Of a stretch of 64,000 nt of DNA, positions 9,149 to 18,589 are shown in pieces (the stretch's first letter is position 1; the number at the start of each line of letters is the position of its first letter). Source of the DNA: an uncultured Pelagibacteraceae bacterium (GTDB lineage: Bacteria > Pseudomonadota > Alphaproteobacteria > Pelagibacterales > Pelagibacteraceae); assembly GCA_902634885.1 (NCBI GenBank), contig CACPLR010000005.1:1-64000 (forward strand). Reading direction: 5' to 3'. The notes under the pieces are model-generated. The model had not been told where the DNA came from. It did not search any database and was given only the letters and a program-made list of their open reading frames with translations. The translations under genes and the position numbers were made by a program.

Positions 9149-9738
9149 TTTTTTACTATTCTAAGATCTTCCACAAGTAATATACTTGAAATTACATCTT
9201 CTACATCAAGAATTTGTTTCGCTTCGTTAATAACTTCTGCTCTCTCTTCTTCGCTTTCAGCAATACCATAAATATAAATTTTTTTTTTATGAGTATCTAT
9301 ATTGTAATTAGAAGATTTGATTTTTTTACTAGCAATCATAGCTGTACGTAATTGCGAAGTAATTAAAAAATCTTTAGCGGATTGCTGAAAGTTGAACTTC
9401 TCTTTTATTTTAAGATCATTTTTAACCGATCTTGCACCTTTTATTTCCCAAGCCAACTTTGTTATTTTTAATTTCTCTTCAATTGTTTCAACTTTACCAG
9501 TGATGAAAATTCTTCCATCTATAACTTTTGGCTTAACAGATAAAAAATACTTTCCATCCATATTTATAATTTTAGCACTCAAATTTTTTTGCATTATATT
9601 ATCATCTATCTGAGTTCCTATAGTCCTTGGATCAGTTGCAATTGATACTCCGGTACCAAGAACACCTGTTGAGGAAGCACCCACACATCCGTTTAAAATT
9701 ATTAATAGTATTAAAAGGTAAAGTTTATTTTTTATCAT
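9145..9738 (-). CDS. BON-domain outer-membrane lipoprotein (DolP/YraP-like)
   Basis: Lipoprotein with a signal peptide ending in the lipobox ILNGC (Cys18). Two BON-like domains follow over about residues 60-190, with ITGKVETIEEKLKITKLAWEI in the first and YIYGIAESEEERAEVINEA in the second. The order rsmI followed by a BON lipoprotein recalls the E. coli rsmI-lpoA-yraN-diaA-yraP cluster, which supports a DolP-like role in envelope integrity. It overlaps rsmI by 14 bp and runs convergent with maeB (4-bp overlap). Confidence 0.82.
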   Translation of the reverse strand: MIKNKLYLLILLIILNGCVGASSTGVLGTGVSIATDPRTIGTQIDDNIMQKNLSAKIINMDGKYFLSVKPKVIDGRIFITGKVETIEEKLKITKLAWEIKGARSVKNDLKIKEKFNFQQSAKDFLITSQLRTAMIASKKIKSSNYNIDTHKKKIYIYGIAESEEERAEVINEAKQILDVEDVISSILLVEDLRIVKN

Positions 9739-10585
9739 TCTTAATTTCTAAGCAGTAATTATATATAACTTTTTTTTGAAAGTTTTTTTTACTACAAATT
9801 AATTTCACTACATTTTTAATTGTTTTAGTTTTTAATAATTTTTTAATCTCTTTCTTATCTGATTCTTCTAATTCAATTAACTTTTTTTGAATATTTTTAT
9901 TCTCAGAAATAATTACTGTTACTTCTCCTTTTTTAGATATACTCAAACTATCTAATTTATCTGAAGTAATTCTTATATACTCCTCATGAAACTTGGTAAT
10001 TTCTCTACAAATTAATATATCTCTTTTTGGAAAATGAATTTTTAAATTAGTAATAATTTTGTAAAGTTTATTTGGTGATATAAAAAATACAACTGAACAT
10101 CCATAACTTGATGCTTTTTCAAGATTTAAATTAAGGTCTTTTCTTTTTTCAGGCAAAAAACCAAGAAATAAATATCTATCTGAAAAACCACTTATAGAAA
10201 TACCTGCACTTATTGATGATGCCCCAGGTATTGGAAAGATATCAATTGAATGCTCTATACATTCTTTAATAAGTAATTGACCTGGGTCTGATATAGCTGG
10301 TGTCCCTGCGTCAGATATTAAACAGATAATTTTATCTTGTTTAAGCTTTTCTATTATTTCTTTAATTTTTTCTCTCTCATTGAATTTATGGTAAGAAATA
10401 AGAAGTTTTTTTATGTTAAAATGATTTAACAATTTTTTTGAAACTCTAGTGTCTTCACACAAGATTAGATCGCATTTTTTAAGTACTTCTAAAGCTCTTA
10501 AAGTAATATCCCCAAGATTTCCAATAGGTGTTGCAACACAATATAGCCCAGGTTTAAGATTATCTAAGATTTTATCAGGATGCAT
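9725..10585 (-). CDS. rsmI: RsmI, 16S rRNA C1402 2'-O-methyltransferase
   Basis: SAM-dependent ribose methyltransferase acting on C1402 of 16S rRNA in the decoding site. Motifs seen: GLYCVATPIGNLGDITLRALE at the N-terminus, CEDTRVSKKLL, ISDAGTPAISDPG and FPIPGASSISAGISISG, all hallmark RsmI/tetrapyrrole-methylase-fold blocks. Length 286 aa is normal. It is transcribed leftward, divergent from the LpoA-like gene across a 28-bp AT-only spacer, and its downstream partner is the BON lipoprotein. Confidence 0.96.
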   Translation of the reverse strand: MHPDKILDNLKPGLYCVATPIGNLGDITLRALEVLKKCDLILCEDTRVSKKLLNHFNIKKLLISYHKFNEREKIKEIIEKLKQDKIICLISDAGTPAISDPGQLLIKECIEHSIDIFPIPGASSISAGISISGFSDRYLFLGFLPEKRKDLNLNLEKASSYGCSVVFFISPNKLYKIITNLKIHFPKRDILICREITKFHEEYIRITSDKLDSLSISKKGEVTVIISENKNIQKKLIELEESDKKEIKKLLKTKTIKNVVKLICSKKNFQKKVIYNYCLEIKNDKK

Positions 10586-10613
10586 AATTTAAAATTATAT
10601 TATTAATAATTAA

Positions 10614-11765
10614 ATGAAATCTTTATTTAAAAAAATATTAATATTAATCTTCATATGCTTATTGCCTACAAGCAAAATATTTGCAGAGGACAAAATTAGA
10701 ATCGGTCTTGTGGTGCCTTTAAGTGGAGAATATTCGGCTATTGGGGATTCAATTATTAAATCAACAAGACTTGCACTTAATAAAATTAATGATGAAAAAT
10801 TTCAAGTTGTGCCAGGAGATACGAAAGCCAATCCAATTGATGCATTAAAAGCATCAAAAGCCTTATATGATCAAGGTATTAAAATTATTATAGGTCCAGT
10901 TTTTAACGAAAGTACGAAGTATCTTGATGAATTAAATGATGTAACTTTCATATCATTAACAAATAAAATTTATGGAAACCCTCCAAATGTAATAAGCGCA
11001 GGCGTTAATGCAATTTCTCAACTTCAAACAATTGATAAATTTAGGAATTTAAATGAGATCCAAAGGACTATTTTTTTAATCCCTAAGAGTGACTACAGAA
11101 AAGAAGTTGAACAGGCTATCAAAAAAACAAAATTAAAATTAAAAGATAAATATTTTTATGATATGGACCCAACATTGCTTACTTCACAAATCGAAAAAGT
11201 TACAAGATACCCTGAAAGGAAACAGAATTTACTTAATGAAATTGAAAGGATAGAAAACTCATCATTAATAAATAAAGAAAAAAAATTAGAGGAACTAAAT
11301 AAAAAAGATACTTTAGGTGGGATAAACTTTGACTCAGTCATTATTGCTGATTTTGGTGAAAGTTTGAAGAGTGTAGCTACATCTCTTTTATACACAGATG
11401 TTTCTTCAAAAAGAATTTATTACATTACTTTAAATCAGTGGTTTGATAATTCACTTTTAAAAGAAAATTCATTTCAACCAATTTATTTTCCATCAATTAA
11501 TAAAGAAAATTTTGAATTATTTAAGATTGAGTATAACAACGCATACAAAAAAAAAGCTAATCAACTTTCCTTTTTAAGTTATGACCTTGTCGGTTTAGTT
11601 TACTTTTTAATTTACAGTAACAATTTTGATCAAGATAAAAAAATATTTTATGAAAAAAATAAATTCAAAGGAAAAATAGGTATTTTTGAAATTGATAAGA
11701 ACACAATTACACACCAATTAAATTTTTACAGTATTAATGACGAAAAATTTATAAAAATTTTCTAA
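10614..11765 (+). CDS. Penicillin-binding protein activator (LpoA-like, periplasmic-binding fold)
   Basis: Exported type-I periplasmic-binding-fold protein. The N-terminal signal peptide (KILILIFICLLPTSKIFA) is followed by KIRIGLVVPLSGEYSAIGDSI, the start of an LivJ/LpoA-like domain, with IIIGPVFNESTKYL further on. Next to rsmI, this matches the position of lpoA, so activation of a class A PBP is the preferred role. The N-terminal TPR region of E. coli LpoA is missing, and no ABC permease genes are nearby, which argues against amino-acid uptake. No lipobox cysteine is visible, so it may be soluble. The 3' end overlaps rdgB by 17 bp. Confidence 0.7.
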   Translation: MKSLFKKILILIFICLLPTSKIFAEDKIRIGLVVPLSGEYSAIGDSIIKSTRLALNKINDEKFQVVPGDTKANPIDALKASKALYDQGIKIIIGPVFNESTKYLDELNDVTFISLTNKIYGNPPNVISAGVNAISQLQTIDKFRNLNEIQRTIFLIPKSDYRKEVEQAIKKTKLKLKDKYFYDMDPTLLTSQIEKVTRYPERKQNLLNEIERIENSSLINKEKKLEELNKKDTLGGINFDSVIIADFGESLKSVATSLLYTDVSSKRIYYITLNQWFDNSLLKENSFQPIYFPSINKENFELFKIEYNNAYKKKANQLSFLSYDLVGLVYFLIYSNNFDQDKKIFYEKNKFKGKIGIFEIDKNTITHQLNFYSINDEKFIKIF

Positions 11766-12351
11766 TTTTTTTAAAAGCTTTGTATCTGTGGTCAATTTTA
11801 TATTTTTTTTTAGGATCCATCTCACCAAAAGTTTTTCTTTTTCCTTTAGGTATAAATATAGGATCATAACCAAATCCGTTTAAACCCCTCTGCTCATTAG
11901 ATATATATCCCTCAATTTTGCCAACTGAAAAAATAGGTTTCTTTTTAAGACCAAAAATTGTCAATGCACAAATAAACCTTGCTGGGATTTTATCTTCTCT
12001 CCAATTTTTTTTCTTTTTATCTAAAGCTTTAAACACTTTTTTAATTGCTAAATTAAAGTCTCCTTTTGAGCCTCCCCATCTTGCTGAATAAATTCCTGGT
12101 TTTTTGTTTAATAAGTCAATTTCAAGACCAGAGTCATCAGCTATGCAAACCATATTGGTTTTTAGTGAAAAATTTTTTGCTTTAATCAGAGAATTTTCTT
12201 TAAACGACTTTCCATTTTCCACAGGGCTCTTTAATTTAAATTGACTAGGAGTGAAAATTCTATACTTTTTTGGTATCAAATCTCTTATTTCTTTGATTTT
12301 ACCCCTATTATTAGAACCTATAACAATTTTTTCGATTTTTTTTTTAAGCAT
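11749..12351 (-). CDS. rdgB: RdgB, dITP/XTP pyrophosphatase
   Basis: House-cleaning NTP pyrophosphatase removing ITP, dITP and XTP. Signature blocks are IVIGSNNRGKIKEI at the N-terminus, IADDSGLEIDLLNKKPGIYSARW in the middle and GFGYDPIFIPKGKRKTFGEM near the end. Length 200 aa is typical. Its start is 36 bp from that of grpE, divergently oriented, resembling the common alphaproteobacterial linkage of rdgB with the heat-shock genes. Confidence 0.96.
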   Translation of the reverse strand: MLKKKIEKIVIGSNNRGKIKEIRDLIPKKYRIFTPSQFKLKSPVENGKSFKENSLIKAKNFSLKTNMVCIADDSGLEIDLLNKKPGIYSARWGGSKGDFNLAIKKVFKALDKKKKNWREDKIPARFICALTIFGLKKKPIFSVGKIEGYISNEQRGLNGFGYDPIFIPKGKRKTFGEMDPKKKYKIDHRYKAFKKIRKFL

Positions 12352-12387
12352 CTAGAAAAATTAGATTTACTTACCATATACGTCTTA

Positions 12388-13047
12388 ATGGAAAAAGAAG
12401 AATCAATAGAAAATAATATTTCAATAGAAAATAATATTAAAGAAGATCAAACAGAAAGTGAAGAATCAAAATCAGAAAAGACCGAGGATATTAAAGATGT
12501 AGAGGAAAAAACTGAGGAAAAATTAACTCCTGAAGAAGAATTGGTTAACATTAAAGATAAGCTTGCAAGAACTTTTGCTGAGATGGAAAACCAAAGAAGA
12601 AGGTATGAAAAAGAAAAAGAAGATGCCTTTGAATATGGTGGTTTTTCTTTTGCAAGAGAGGCATTAAATCTTTTAGATAATCTTGAAAGATCAAAGATTT
12701 CATTAGAAAATGATGAGACTATTAAAAATACTGATACTTTAAAAAAAGTCCTAGAACATTTTGAAATTATTAATAAAGATTTGCTTTCAATATTTAAGAA
12801 AAATAATATAGAGCCAATTAAGTCTATAAATGAGAAGCTAGACCCAAATCTTCATCAAGCAATGATGGAAATAGAAGATGACTCTAAAGAACCAGGAACA
12901 ATAGTTCAGGAAATTCAAAAAGGATTTATGATGAAAGATAGATTATTAAGACCAGCTTTAGTTGGAGTATCAAAAAGGAAGTCAGAGGAACAATCAAAAG
13001 ATGAGCAAAAAACTCAAGAAAATCAATCAGAAATGGATAAAAATTAA
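12388..13047 (+). CDS. grpE: GrpE nucleotide exchange factor
   Basis: Co-chaperone that releases ADP from DnaK. The ATG at 12388 gives a 219-aa protein with a long acidic, low-complexity N-terminus (residues 1-50, rich in E/K/S). This is followed by the coiled-coil segment ARTFAEMENQRRRYEKEKEDA and the beta-domain with PNLHQAMMEIEDD and GTIVQEIQKGFMMKDRLLRP. A reading open further upstream would overlap rdgB and has no family similarity, so I reject it. It is the first gene of grpE-dnaK-dnaJ. Confidence 0.95.
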   Translation: MEKEESIENNISIENNIKEDQTESEESKSEKTEDIKDVEEKTEEKLTPEEELVNIKDKLARTFAEMENQRRRYEKEKEDAFEYGGFSFAREALNLLDNLERSKISLENDETIKNTDTLKKVLEHFEIINKDLLSIFKKNNIEPIKSINEKLDPNLHQAMMEIEDDSKEPGTIVQEIQKGFMMKDRLLRPALVGVSKRKSEEQSKDEQKTQENQSEMDKN

Positions 13048-13059
13048 TCTTTATGGATG

Positions 13060-13088
13060 CTTGTAGTTGTAAAATTAACACTTATATG
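13060..13088 (+). promoter_or_regulatory. Weak candidate heat-shock (sigma-32) promoter before dnaK
   Basis: CTTGTAG (13060-13066) resembles the sigma-32 -35 element CTTGAAA, and ACTTATAT (about 13079-13086) is a partial match to CCCCATNT at a plausible spacing. The pair lies in the 58-bp grpE-dnaK gap, with a GCAAAGG ribosome-binding stretch just downstream. Matches are only about 5/7 and 5/8, so this is suggestive only. No CIRCE inverted repeat is present. Confidence 0.25.
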
Positions 13089-13105
13089 AAGCAAAGGTAA
13101 TTAAT

Positions 13106-15031
13106 ATGAGCAAAGTAATTGGAATTGATTTAGGAACAACTAATTCTTGTGTCGCCGTAATGGAAGGTACACAAGCGAAAGTTTTAGAAAACGCAGAAGG
13201 TGCGAGAACTACTCCATCTGTTGTTGCGTTTACTGATGGAGATGAAAAATTAGTTGGACAGCCAGCAAAAAGACAAGCGGTAACAAACCCTGAAAATACT
13301 ATATTTGCTGTTAAAAGATTAATTGGTAGAAATTTTGAAGATCCAACTGTTAAAAAAGATGTTGAGACAGCTCCATTTAAAATAGTTAATTCGGACAAAG
13401 GTGATGCTTGGATAGAAGCAAAAGGCACAAAGTATTCACCATCTCAAATATCAGCATTCACACTTCAAAAAATGAAAGAGACAGCGGAAAAATATTTAGG
13501 CCAAGAGGTCAAACAAGCAGTAATAACTGTTCCAGCATATTTTAATGATGCACAAAGACAAGCGACAAAGGATGCGGGGAAAATAGCTGGCCTTGAAGTC
13601 TTAAGAATTATAAATGAGCCAACTGCAGCGTCACTTGCATATGGTCTAGATAAAAAAACAAATAAAAAAATTGCAGTTTACGATTTAGGAGGTGGAACAT
13701 TCGACGTTTCAATTCTTGAATTAGGTGACGGTGTCTTCGAAGTAAAATCTACTAATGGAGATACATTCTTAGGTGGTGAAGATTTTGATAATGCAATTGT
13801 AGAATATCTTCTCTCAGAATTTAAAAAAGAAAATGGTATAGATTTAAAGTCAGACAAGCTTGCACTCCAAAGACTCAAAGAAGCTGCAGAAAAGGCAAAG
13901 ATTGAATTATCATCTGCTGCGCAAACAGAGATAAATTTACCTTTTATAACAGCTGACAAAACAGGTCCAAAACATATAAATTTAAAAATGACTAGAGCAA
14001 AATTAGAAGCTCTTGTTGAAGATTTAATTTCCAGAACAATACCACCTTGTAAAACTGCTTTAAAAGACGCTGGTCTATCTGCAAGCGAGATAGATGAGAT
14101 TGTGCTGGTTGGTGGTATGACAAGAATGCCTAAAGTAGTTGAAGAAGTAAAAAACTTTTTCGGCAAAGATCCTAATAAATCTGTAAACCCAGATGAGGTT
14201 GTTGCTATGGGTGCTGCAATTCAAGCAGGTGTATTACAGGGAGACGTTAAAGACGTATTATTGTTAGATGTAACTCCGTTATCACTAGGAATTGAAACAT
14301 TAGGTGGTGTATCAACAAAATTAATTGACAAGAATACAACTATTCCCACAAAGAAAAGCCAAGTTTTCTCGACCGCAGAGGATAATCAGCCGGCTGTATC
14401 AATAAGAGTTTTACAAGGTGAAAGAGAGATGGCAACAGACAATAAAGTTCTAGGAAATTTCGAGCTAGTTGGAATTGCACCAGCTCCAAGAGGGGTTCCT
14501 CAAATTGAAGTAACATTCGATATTGATGCAAATGGTATTGTTAATGTTTCAGCTAAGGATAAAGGTACTGGTAAAGAGCAAAAAATTCAAATTCAAGCAT
14601 CTGGTGGTTTAAGTGACGATGAAATTAGCCAAATGGTGAAAGATGCAGAGAGTAATAAAGAGGCTGATAAGAAAAAAAGAGAAGCTGTTGATGCACGAAA
14701 CCAAGCTGATACTTTATTACATTCAACAGAAAAAAATTTAAAAGAGCATGGAAGTAAAGTTTCTGATGCTGATAAAAAAGCTATAGAAGATGCATCTGCA
14801 AATCTAAGGAATGCACTAAAAGGAACAGATTTAGAAGAAATAAAAAAGAAAACTCAAGACCTAGTTCAAGCATCCATGAAACTTGGTGAAGCAATTTATA
14901 AATCGCAACAAGGTGCTAAACCAGATGATGCTCCAAAAGATGATTCTAAAGGAGAAAATAAAAAAGACGACAATGTTGTTGATGCTGACTTTGAAGAAGT
15001 AAAAGACGAAAATAAAGAGAAAAGCGCCTAG
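13106..15031 (+). CDS. dnaK: DnaK, Hsp70 chaperone
   Basis: Central ATP-dependent Hsp70. The ATPase domain over about residues 1-380 shows [50 protein letters not shown] and [12 protein letters not shown]. The interdomain linker [15 protein letters not shown] leads to the substrate-binding domain and a lysine/acidic lid ending DADFEEVKD. Length 641 aa is standard. Codon use and GC are somewhat higher than in neighbours, as expected for an abundant protein. Confidence 0.99.
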   Translation: MSKVIGIDLGTTNSCVAVMEGTQAKVLENAEGARTTPSVVAFTDGDEKLVGQPAKRQAVTNPENTIFAVKRLIGRNFEDPTVKKDVETAPFKIVNSDKGDAWIEAKGTKYSPSQISAFTLQKMKETAEKYLGQEVKQAVITVPAYFNDAQRQATKDAGKIAGLEVLRIINEPTAASLAYGLDKKTNKKIAVYDLGGGTFDVSILELGDGVFEVKSTNGDTFLGGEDFDNAIVEYLLSEFKKENGIDLKSDKLALQRLKEAAEKAKIELSSAAQTEINLPFITADKTGPKHINLKMTRAKLEALVEDLISRTIPPCKTALKDAGLSASEIDEIVLVGGMTRMPKVVEEVKNFFGKDPNKSVNPDEVVAMGAAIQAGVLQGDVKDVLLLDVTPLSLGIETLGGVSTKLIDKNTTIPTKKSQVFSTAEDNQPAVSIRVLQGEREMATDNKVLGNFELVGIAPAPRGVPQIEVTFDIDANGIVNVSAKDKGTGKEQKIQIQASGGLSDDEISQMVKDAESNKEADKKKREAVDARNQADTLLHSTEKNLKEHGSKVSDADKKAIEDASANLRNALKGTDLEEIKKKTQDLVQASMKLGEAIYKSQQGAKPDDAPKDDSKGENKKDDNVVDADFEEVKDENKEKSA

Positions 15032-15059
15032 ACTAACAACTATTTGTCTATAACCTGTT

Positions 15060-16187
15060 ATGGCAAAGAGAGATTATTATGACGTCTTGGGAGTTAATAA
15101 AGGTGCTTCAGCCGATCAAATTAAATCAGCATACAGAAAATTAGCAGTCAAATTTCATCCAGACAAAAATAAAGGTGATAAAGCAGCTGAAGAAAAATTT
15201 AAAGAGGCTTCAGAAGCTTACCATGTCTTATCGAATTCAGAGAGAAAACAAAACTACGATAATTTTGGACATGCGGCTTTCGAAAATGGTGGTGGAGGAA
15301 GAGGTGGTTTTGGAAACTTTGACTTTTCTGGCTCTTTTTCAGACATCTTTGAGGACTTTTTTGGTGAAGGTTTTGGAGGAGGTGGGAGAAGATCAAGAAG
15401 ATCTAATAATAGAGGTTCAGACTTAAGATATGATTTATCCATAACTTTGGAAGAGGCCTTTTCTGGAAAAAAACAAGACATTAAGTTTTCAACAACTGAA
15501 AAATGTGACACATGTATTGGCTCAGGTTCTAAACCAGGTCATAATGCCGGAGCGTGTAATATGTGTGGAGGTCATGGTCAGGTAAGATCTAGCCAGGGAT
15601 TTTTTACCGTTCAACAAACCTGCCCACAGTGCTCTGGATCTGGTGAGATGATTACTCATCCATGTGGAAGTTGTGGAGGACAAGGAAAAAAACAAGCATC
15701 AAAAAGACTATCAGTTACAATTCCAAAAGGTGTTGATGATGGTACAAGAATTAGATTATCTGGTAAAGGTGAAGCTGGATCTAGAGGTGGAAGTAATGGA
15801 GACTTATATTTATTTATCAATGTTCATTCTCATGAATTATTTAAACGGTCAGACGAAAACTTATTTTTTGAGTGTCCAATTTCTATTGCTGATGCAGCAT
15901 TGGGAACTTCTATCGAAATTCCAACTATTGATGGGGGAAAAGCTAAAATTAAAATTCCGGCAGGAACACAGAGTGGTAAACAATTCAGGTTAAGAGCAAA
16001 AGGAATGCCTTACATGAGGGGTGGGGATTATGGTGATCTTTATGTACAAGTAAATACTGAAGTACCTGTTTCATTAAATAAGGAACAAAAAGAACTACTG
16101 GAAAAATTTAGAGAAATTGAAAACGAGAAATCAAACCCAAGTATTAAAAAATTCTTTCAAAAGGCTAAAAGTTTCTGGCAAAACTAA
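15060..16187 (+). CDS. dnaJ: DnaJ, Hsp40 co-chaperone
   Basis: Stimulates DnaK ATPase and delivers substrates. Domains in order: J domain (residues 1-70, with FHPDKNKGD giving the HPD motif), a Gly/Phe-rich region of about 45 residues, and four CxxCxGxG zinc-binding repeats (CDTCIGSG, CNMCGGHG, CPQCSGSG, CGSCGGQG) over about residues 150-215. The C-terminal substrate-binding domains follow (IPKGVDDGTRIRLSGKGEAG). Full length at 375 aa. It starts 28 bp after dnaK and is followed 37 bp later by dapB on the same strand. Confidence 0.98.
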   Translation: MAKRDYYDVLGVNKGASADQIKSAYRKLAVKFHPDKNKGDKAAEEKFKEASEAYHVLSNSERKQNYDNFGHAAFENGGGGRGGFGNFDFSGSFSDIFEDFFGEGFGGGGRRSRRSNNRGSDLRYDLSITLEEAFSGKKQDIKFSTTEKCDTCIGSGSKPGHNAGACNMCGGHGQVRSSQGFFTVQQTCPQCSGSGEMITHPCGSCGGQGKKQASKRLSVTIPKGVDDGTRIRLSGKGEAGSRGGSNGDLYLFINVHSHELFKRSDENLFFECPISIADAALGTSIEIPTIDGGKAKIKIPAGTQSGKQFRLRAKGMPYMRGGDYGDLYVQVNTEVPVSLNKEQKELLEKFREIENEKSNPSIKKFFQKAKSFWQN

Positions 16188-16224
16188 AGGTTAATGCTAA
16201 TCTAAGTTATCTTTAAATTTTTAA

Positions 16225-17001
16225 ATGAAAAAAATAAATTTAGTAATAACCGGGTGCATGGGGAGAATGGGTCAACAGCTGATAAAATCCATAAAGAATG
16301 ACAGAGCTACAAAACTTGTTGGTTTAACTGAAAATATATTAATAAAAAGAGAGATAGGTGGGATTAAACCACAATTAAATAATGATAATGTGTTTAAAAA
16401 AACAGATGTAATAATAGATTTCACAGTACCTAAATGCACCTTTGAAGTTTTGAAAATAGCTTCAAAATTAAAGAAAAGTGTTGTTATTGGAACCACTGGT
16501 TTTACTAAATCCGAAGAGGATAAGATTAAAAAAATTTCAAAAAAAATTCCTATTTTAAAGGCTGGTAATATGAGTCTTGGAATAAATCTCTTGATGTATA
16601 TAACTGAAATAACATCAAAAGCACTTGGGGATAAATATTTAAGTAAGATTTTTGAAGTTCATCACAAACATAAAAAAGATTTTCCATCTGGAACCGCTTT
16701 AATGCTTGGAAAAGGTATAGCTGTTGGTAAAAATAAAGATTTTTATAAATTACTTGGAAAAAAATTCCTAAATAAGAAAAAATTTCCATATAGCAAAAAG
16801 ATAAATTTTAATTCGATAAGGAAAGGTGAAATTATCGGAGAGCATGAAGTTAAATTTTCTAGTGGTAAAGAGATAATCACTCTAAACCATGAGGCTTTTG
16901 ATAGAGCTCTTTATTCAGAAGGAGCAATTACAGCTGCAAAGTGGATAAAATCAAAAAAACCAGGTCTTTATTCAATGAGAGATGTATTAAATTTTGAATA
17001 A
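16225..17001 (+). CDS. dapB: DapB, 4-hydroxy-tetrahydrodipicolinate reductase
   Basis: NAD(P)H-dependent step of lysine/diaminopimelate synthesis. Seen: NLVITGCMGRMGQQL (Rossmann glycine motif), VVIGTTGFTKSEEDKI, the catalytic segment EVHHKHKKDFPSGTALMLGK with the His-His and Lys residues, and a C-terminal REVLNFE-like end (MRDVLNFE). Length 258 aa is normal. The stop codon overlaps the nth start (TAATG), so the two are translationally coupled. Confidence 0.96.
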   Translation: MKKINLVITGCMGRMGQQLIKSIKNDRATKLVGLTENILIKREIGGIKPQLNNDNVFKKTDVIIDFTVPKCTFEVLKIASKLKKSVVIGTTGFTKSEEDKIKKISKKIPILKAGNMSLGINLLMYITEITSKALGDKYLSKIFEVHHKHKKDFPSGTALMLGKGIAVGKNKDFYKLLGKKFLNKKKFPYSKKINFNSIRKGEIIGEHEVKFSSGKEIITLNHEAFDRALYSEGAITAAKWIKSKKPGLYSMRDVLNFE

Positions 17002-17654
17002 TGAATGAAGTCCAAAGGGCTAAAATAGTTTTAAAAGAACTTAATAAATTTTATCCTAAAACACGAATTCCATTAAAACATAAAAATATTTTTACACTTC
17101 TCATCTCTGTTCTTTTATCTGCGCAGTGTACCGACAAAAATGTAAATAATGTAACTAAGGATATTTATCCAAAATATTTTAAACCTGAACATTTTGTTAA
17201 ACTTGGTAGAAAAAAAATAGAAAAACTAATACAAAAAATTGGGATTTTTAGAATTAAAGCAAAAAGTATTTATGTTTTGTCAAAAATGTTAGTGGAAAAT
17301 TATAATGGAAAAGTCCCAAAAAGCTTTGAAGATTTAGAAAAATTACCTGGTGTTGGACATAAAACTGCAAGTGTAGTCATGTCACAAGGATTTGGATTTC
17401 CTGCTTTTCCTATAGATACCCATATTCATAGATTGGCTCAAAGATGGGGACTTACAAACGGAAAAAATGTAGTGCAAACTGAAAAAGACCTTAAAAGATT
17501 ATTCCCTAAGAAATATTGGAATAAATTACACCTTCAAATAATTTATTACGGACGAGAGTACTGTAAAGCAAGAGAATGTTATGGAATTACTTGTAAAATT
17601 TGTACCACTTGTTATCCTAATAGAAAAAAACCTCTTAAAACAATGAAACCATAA
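17001..17654 (+). CDS. nth: Endonuclease III (DNA glycosylase/AP lyase)
   Basis: Base-excision repair enzyme removing oxidised pyrimidines. The helix-hairpin-helix LPGVGHKTASVV contains the catalytic Lys, and FPIDTHIHRLAQRWGL contains the catalytic Asp (residues about 115-150). The C-terminus should hold a 4Fe-4S cluster with C-x6-C-x2-C-x5-C. Here there are five cysteines spaced C-x4-C-x4-C-x2-C-x2-C (about residues 191-207), so the cluster loop is rearranged. Otherwise full length at 217 aa. Confidence 0.94.
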   Translation: MNEVQRAKIVLKELNKFYPKTRIPLKHKNIFTLLISVLLSAQCTDKNVNNVTKDIYPKYFKPEHFVKLGRKKIEKLIQKIGIFRIKAKSIYVLSKMLVENYNGKVPKSFEDLEKLPGVGHKTASVVMSQGFGFPAFPIDTHIHRLAQRWGLTNGKNVVQTEKDLKRLFPKKYWNKLHLQIIYYGREYCKARECYGITCKICTTCYPNRKKPLKTMKP

Positions 17655-17656
17655 AA

Positions 17657-18586
17657 ATGAAAATATTAGGAATTGGGAATGCAATTGTAGATGTTATTTG
17701 CAAAGTAGATAACGATTTTATTTCAAAAAATGAATTAACAAAAAGTACAATGAAGTTAATTTTTGATGAGAGTGAATTTAAGAGTTTATTAAAAAATCTT
17801 AAAATAGAAAAAACAGTTTCAGGTGGGTCTGTTGCTAATTCTATTGTTGGTCTATCACAACTTGGAAATAAAGTTGGATTTATTGGAAAAGTAAGTGATG
17901 ATGAATTAGGTGGTAAATATGAGGAAGGTTTAAAAAAAGAAAATGTTGAATATTTTTATAATAAGAAAAAAGAGGAGTTACCTACAGGAACTTGTTTAAT
18001 TTTAGTAACACCAGACTCGGAAAGAACAATGTGCACGTTTTTAGGAACTGCAGGAAAAATCAATGAGAATGATGTAAGTTTAGAGGCAATTAAAAAAAGT
18101 GAAATTATTCTTCTTGAGGGTTATCTTTGGGATGAAGGAGATCCAAAAAAAGCATTTGAAAAAGCTATTCAAAATGCAAACAGGGTTGCAATGTCTCTAT
18201 CCGATCAATTTTGTGTAGATAGACACAAACCACACTTTTTAGAATTAGTTAAGAACAAGCTAGATATTACATTTGCCAATGAACAGGAAATAACTTCACT
18301 TATTGATGCAAAAAATTTTAACGAAGTAATAACATTTTCTAAGTCTCTTAAAAAAATAATCGTTATAACTCGAGGAGAAAAGGGAGCTGTAGCAATTAAC
18401 GGTAATGAAGTTGTTGAATGTGGCGTAAAGGAAGGTTTAAAAATTATTGATTTAACTGGTGCTGGAGATCTTTTCGCAGGAGGTTTTCTACATGGACAAG
18501 TAAATAATATGTCATTGAAAGATAGTTTAGAAAAAGGAACTGAAATGTCATCTAGAGTTATCCAACAAATTGGTGCTAGACTATGA
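17657..18586 (+). CDS. PfkB-family sugar/nucleoside kinase, probable adenosine kinase
   Basis: Ribokinase-fold kinase phosphorylating a sugar or nucleoside. Visible are the N-terminal GIGNAIVDVICKVD, the glycine-rich VSGGSVANSIVGLSQLG, and the ATP/anion-hole motif DLTGAGDLFAGGFLHG with the catalytic Asp near residue 267. Alphaproteobacterial relatives with this N-terminus are usually annotated adenosine kinase; ribokinase or fructokinase cannot be excluded. It starts 2 bp after nth and ends 3 bp from the convergent arfA-like gene. Confidence 0.85.
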   Translation: MKILGIGNAIVDVICKVDNDFISKNELTKSTMKLIFDESEFKSLLKNLKIEKTVSGGSVANSIVGLSQLGNKVGFIGKVSDDELGGKYEEGLKKENVEYFYNKKKEELPTGTCLILVTPDSERTMCTFLGTAGKINENDVSLEAIKKSEIILLEGYLWDEGDPKKAFEKAIQNANRVAMSLSDQFCVDRHKPHFLELVKNKLDITFANEQEITSLIDAKNFNEVITFSKSLKKIIVITRGEKGAVAINGNEVVECGVKEGLKIIDLTGAGDLFAGGFLHGQVNNMSLKDSLEKGTEMSSRVIQQIGARL

Positions 18587-18589
18587 ATA

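Noticed and set aside
10614..11765. Calling this an amino-acid ABC transporter binding protein
   Set aside because: No permease or ATPase genes nearby, and the position beside rsmI matches lpoA.
13678..14166. Long minus-strand open frame within dnaK
   Set aside because: Antisense shadow of a highly biased coding sequence; no start context or recognisable motif.
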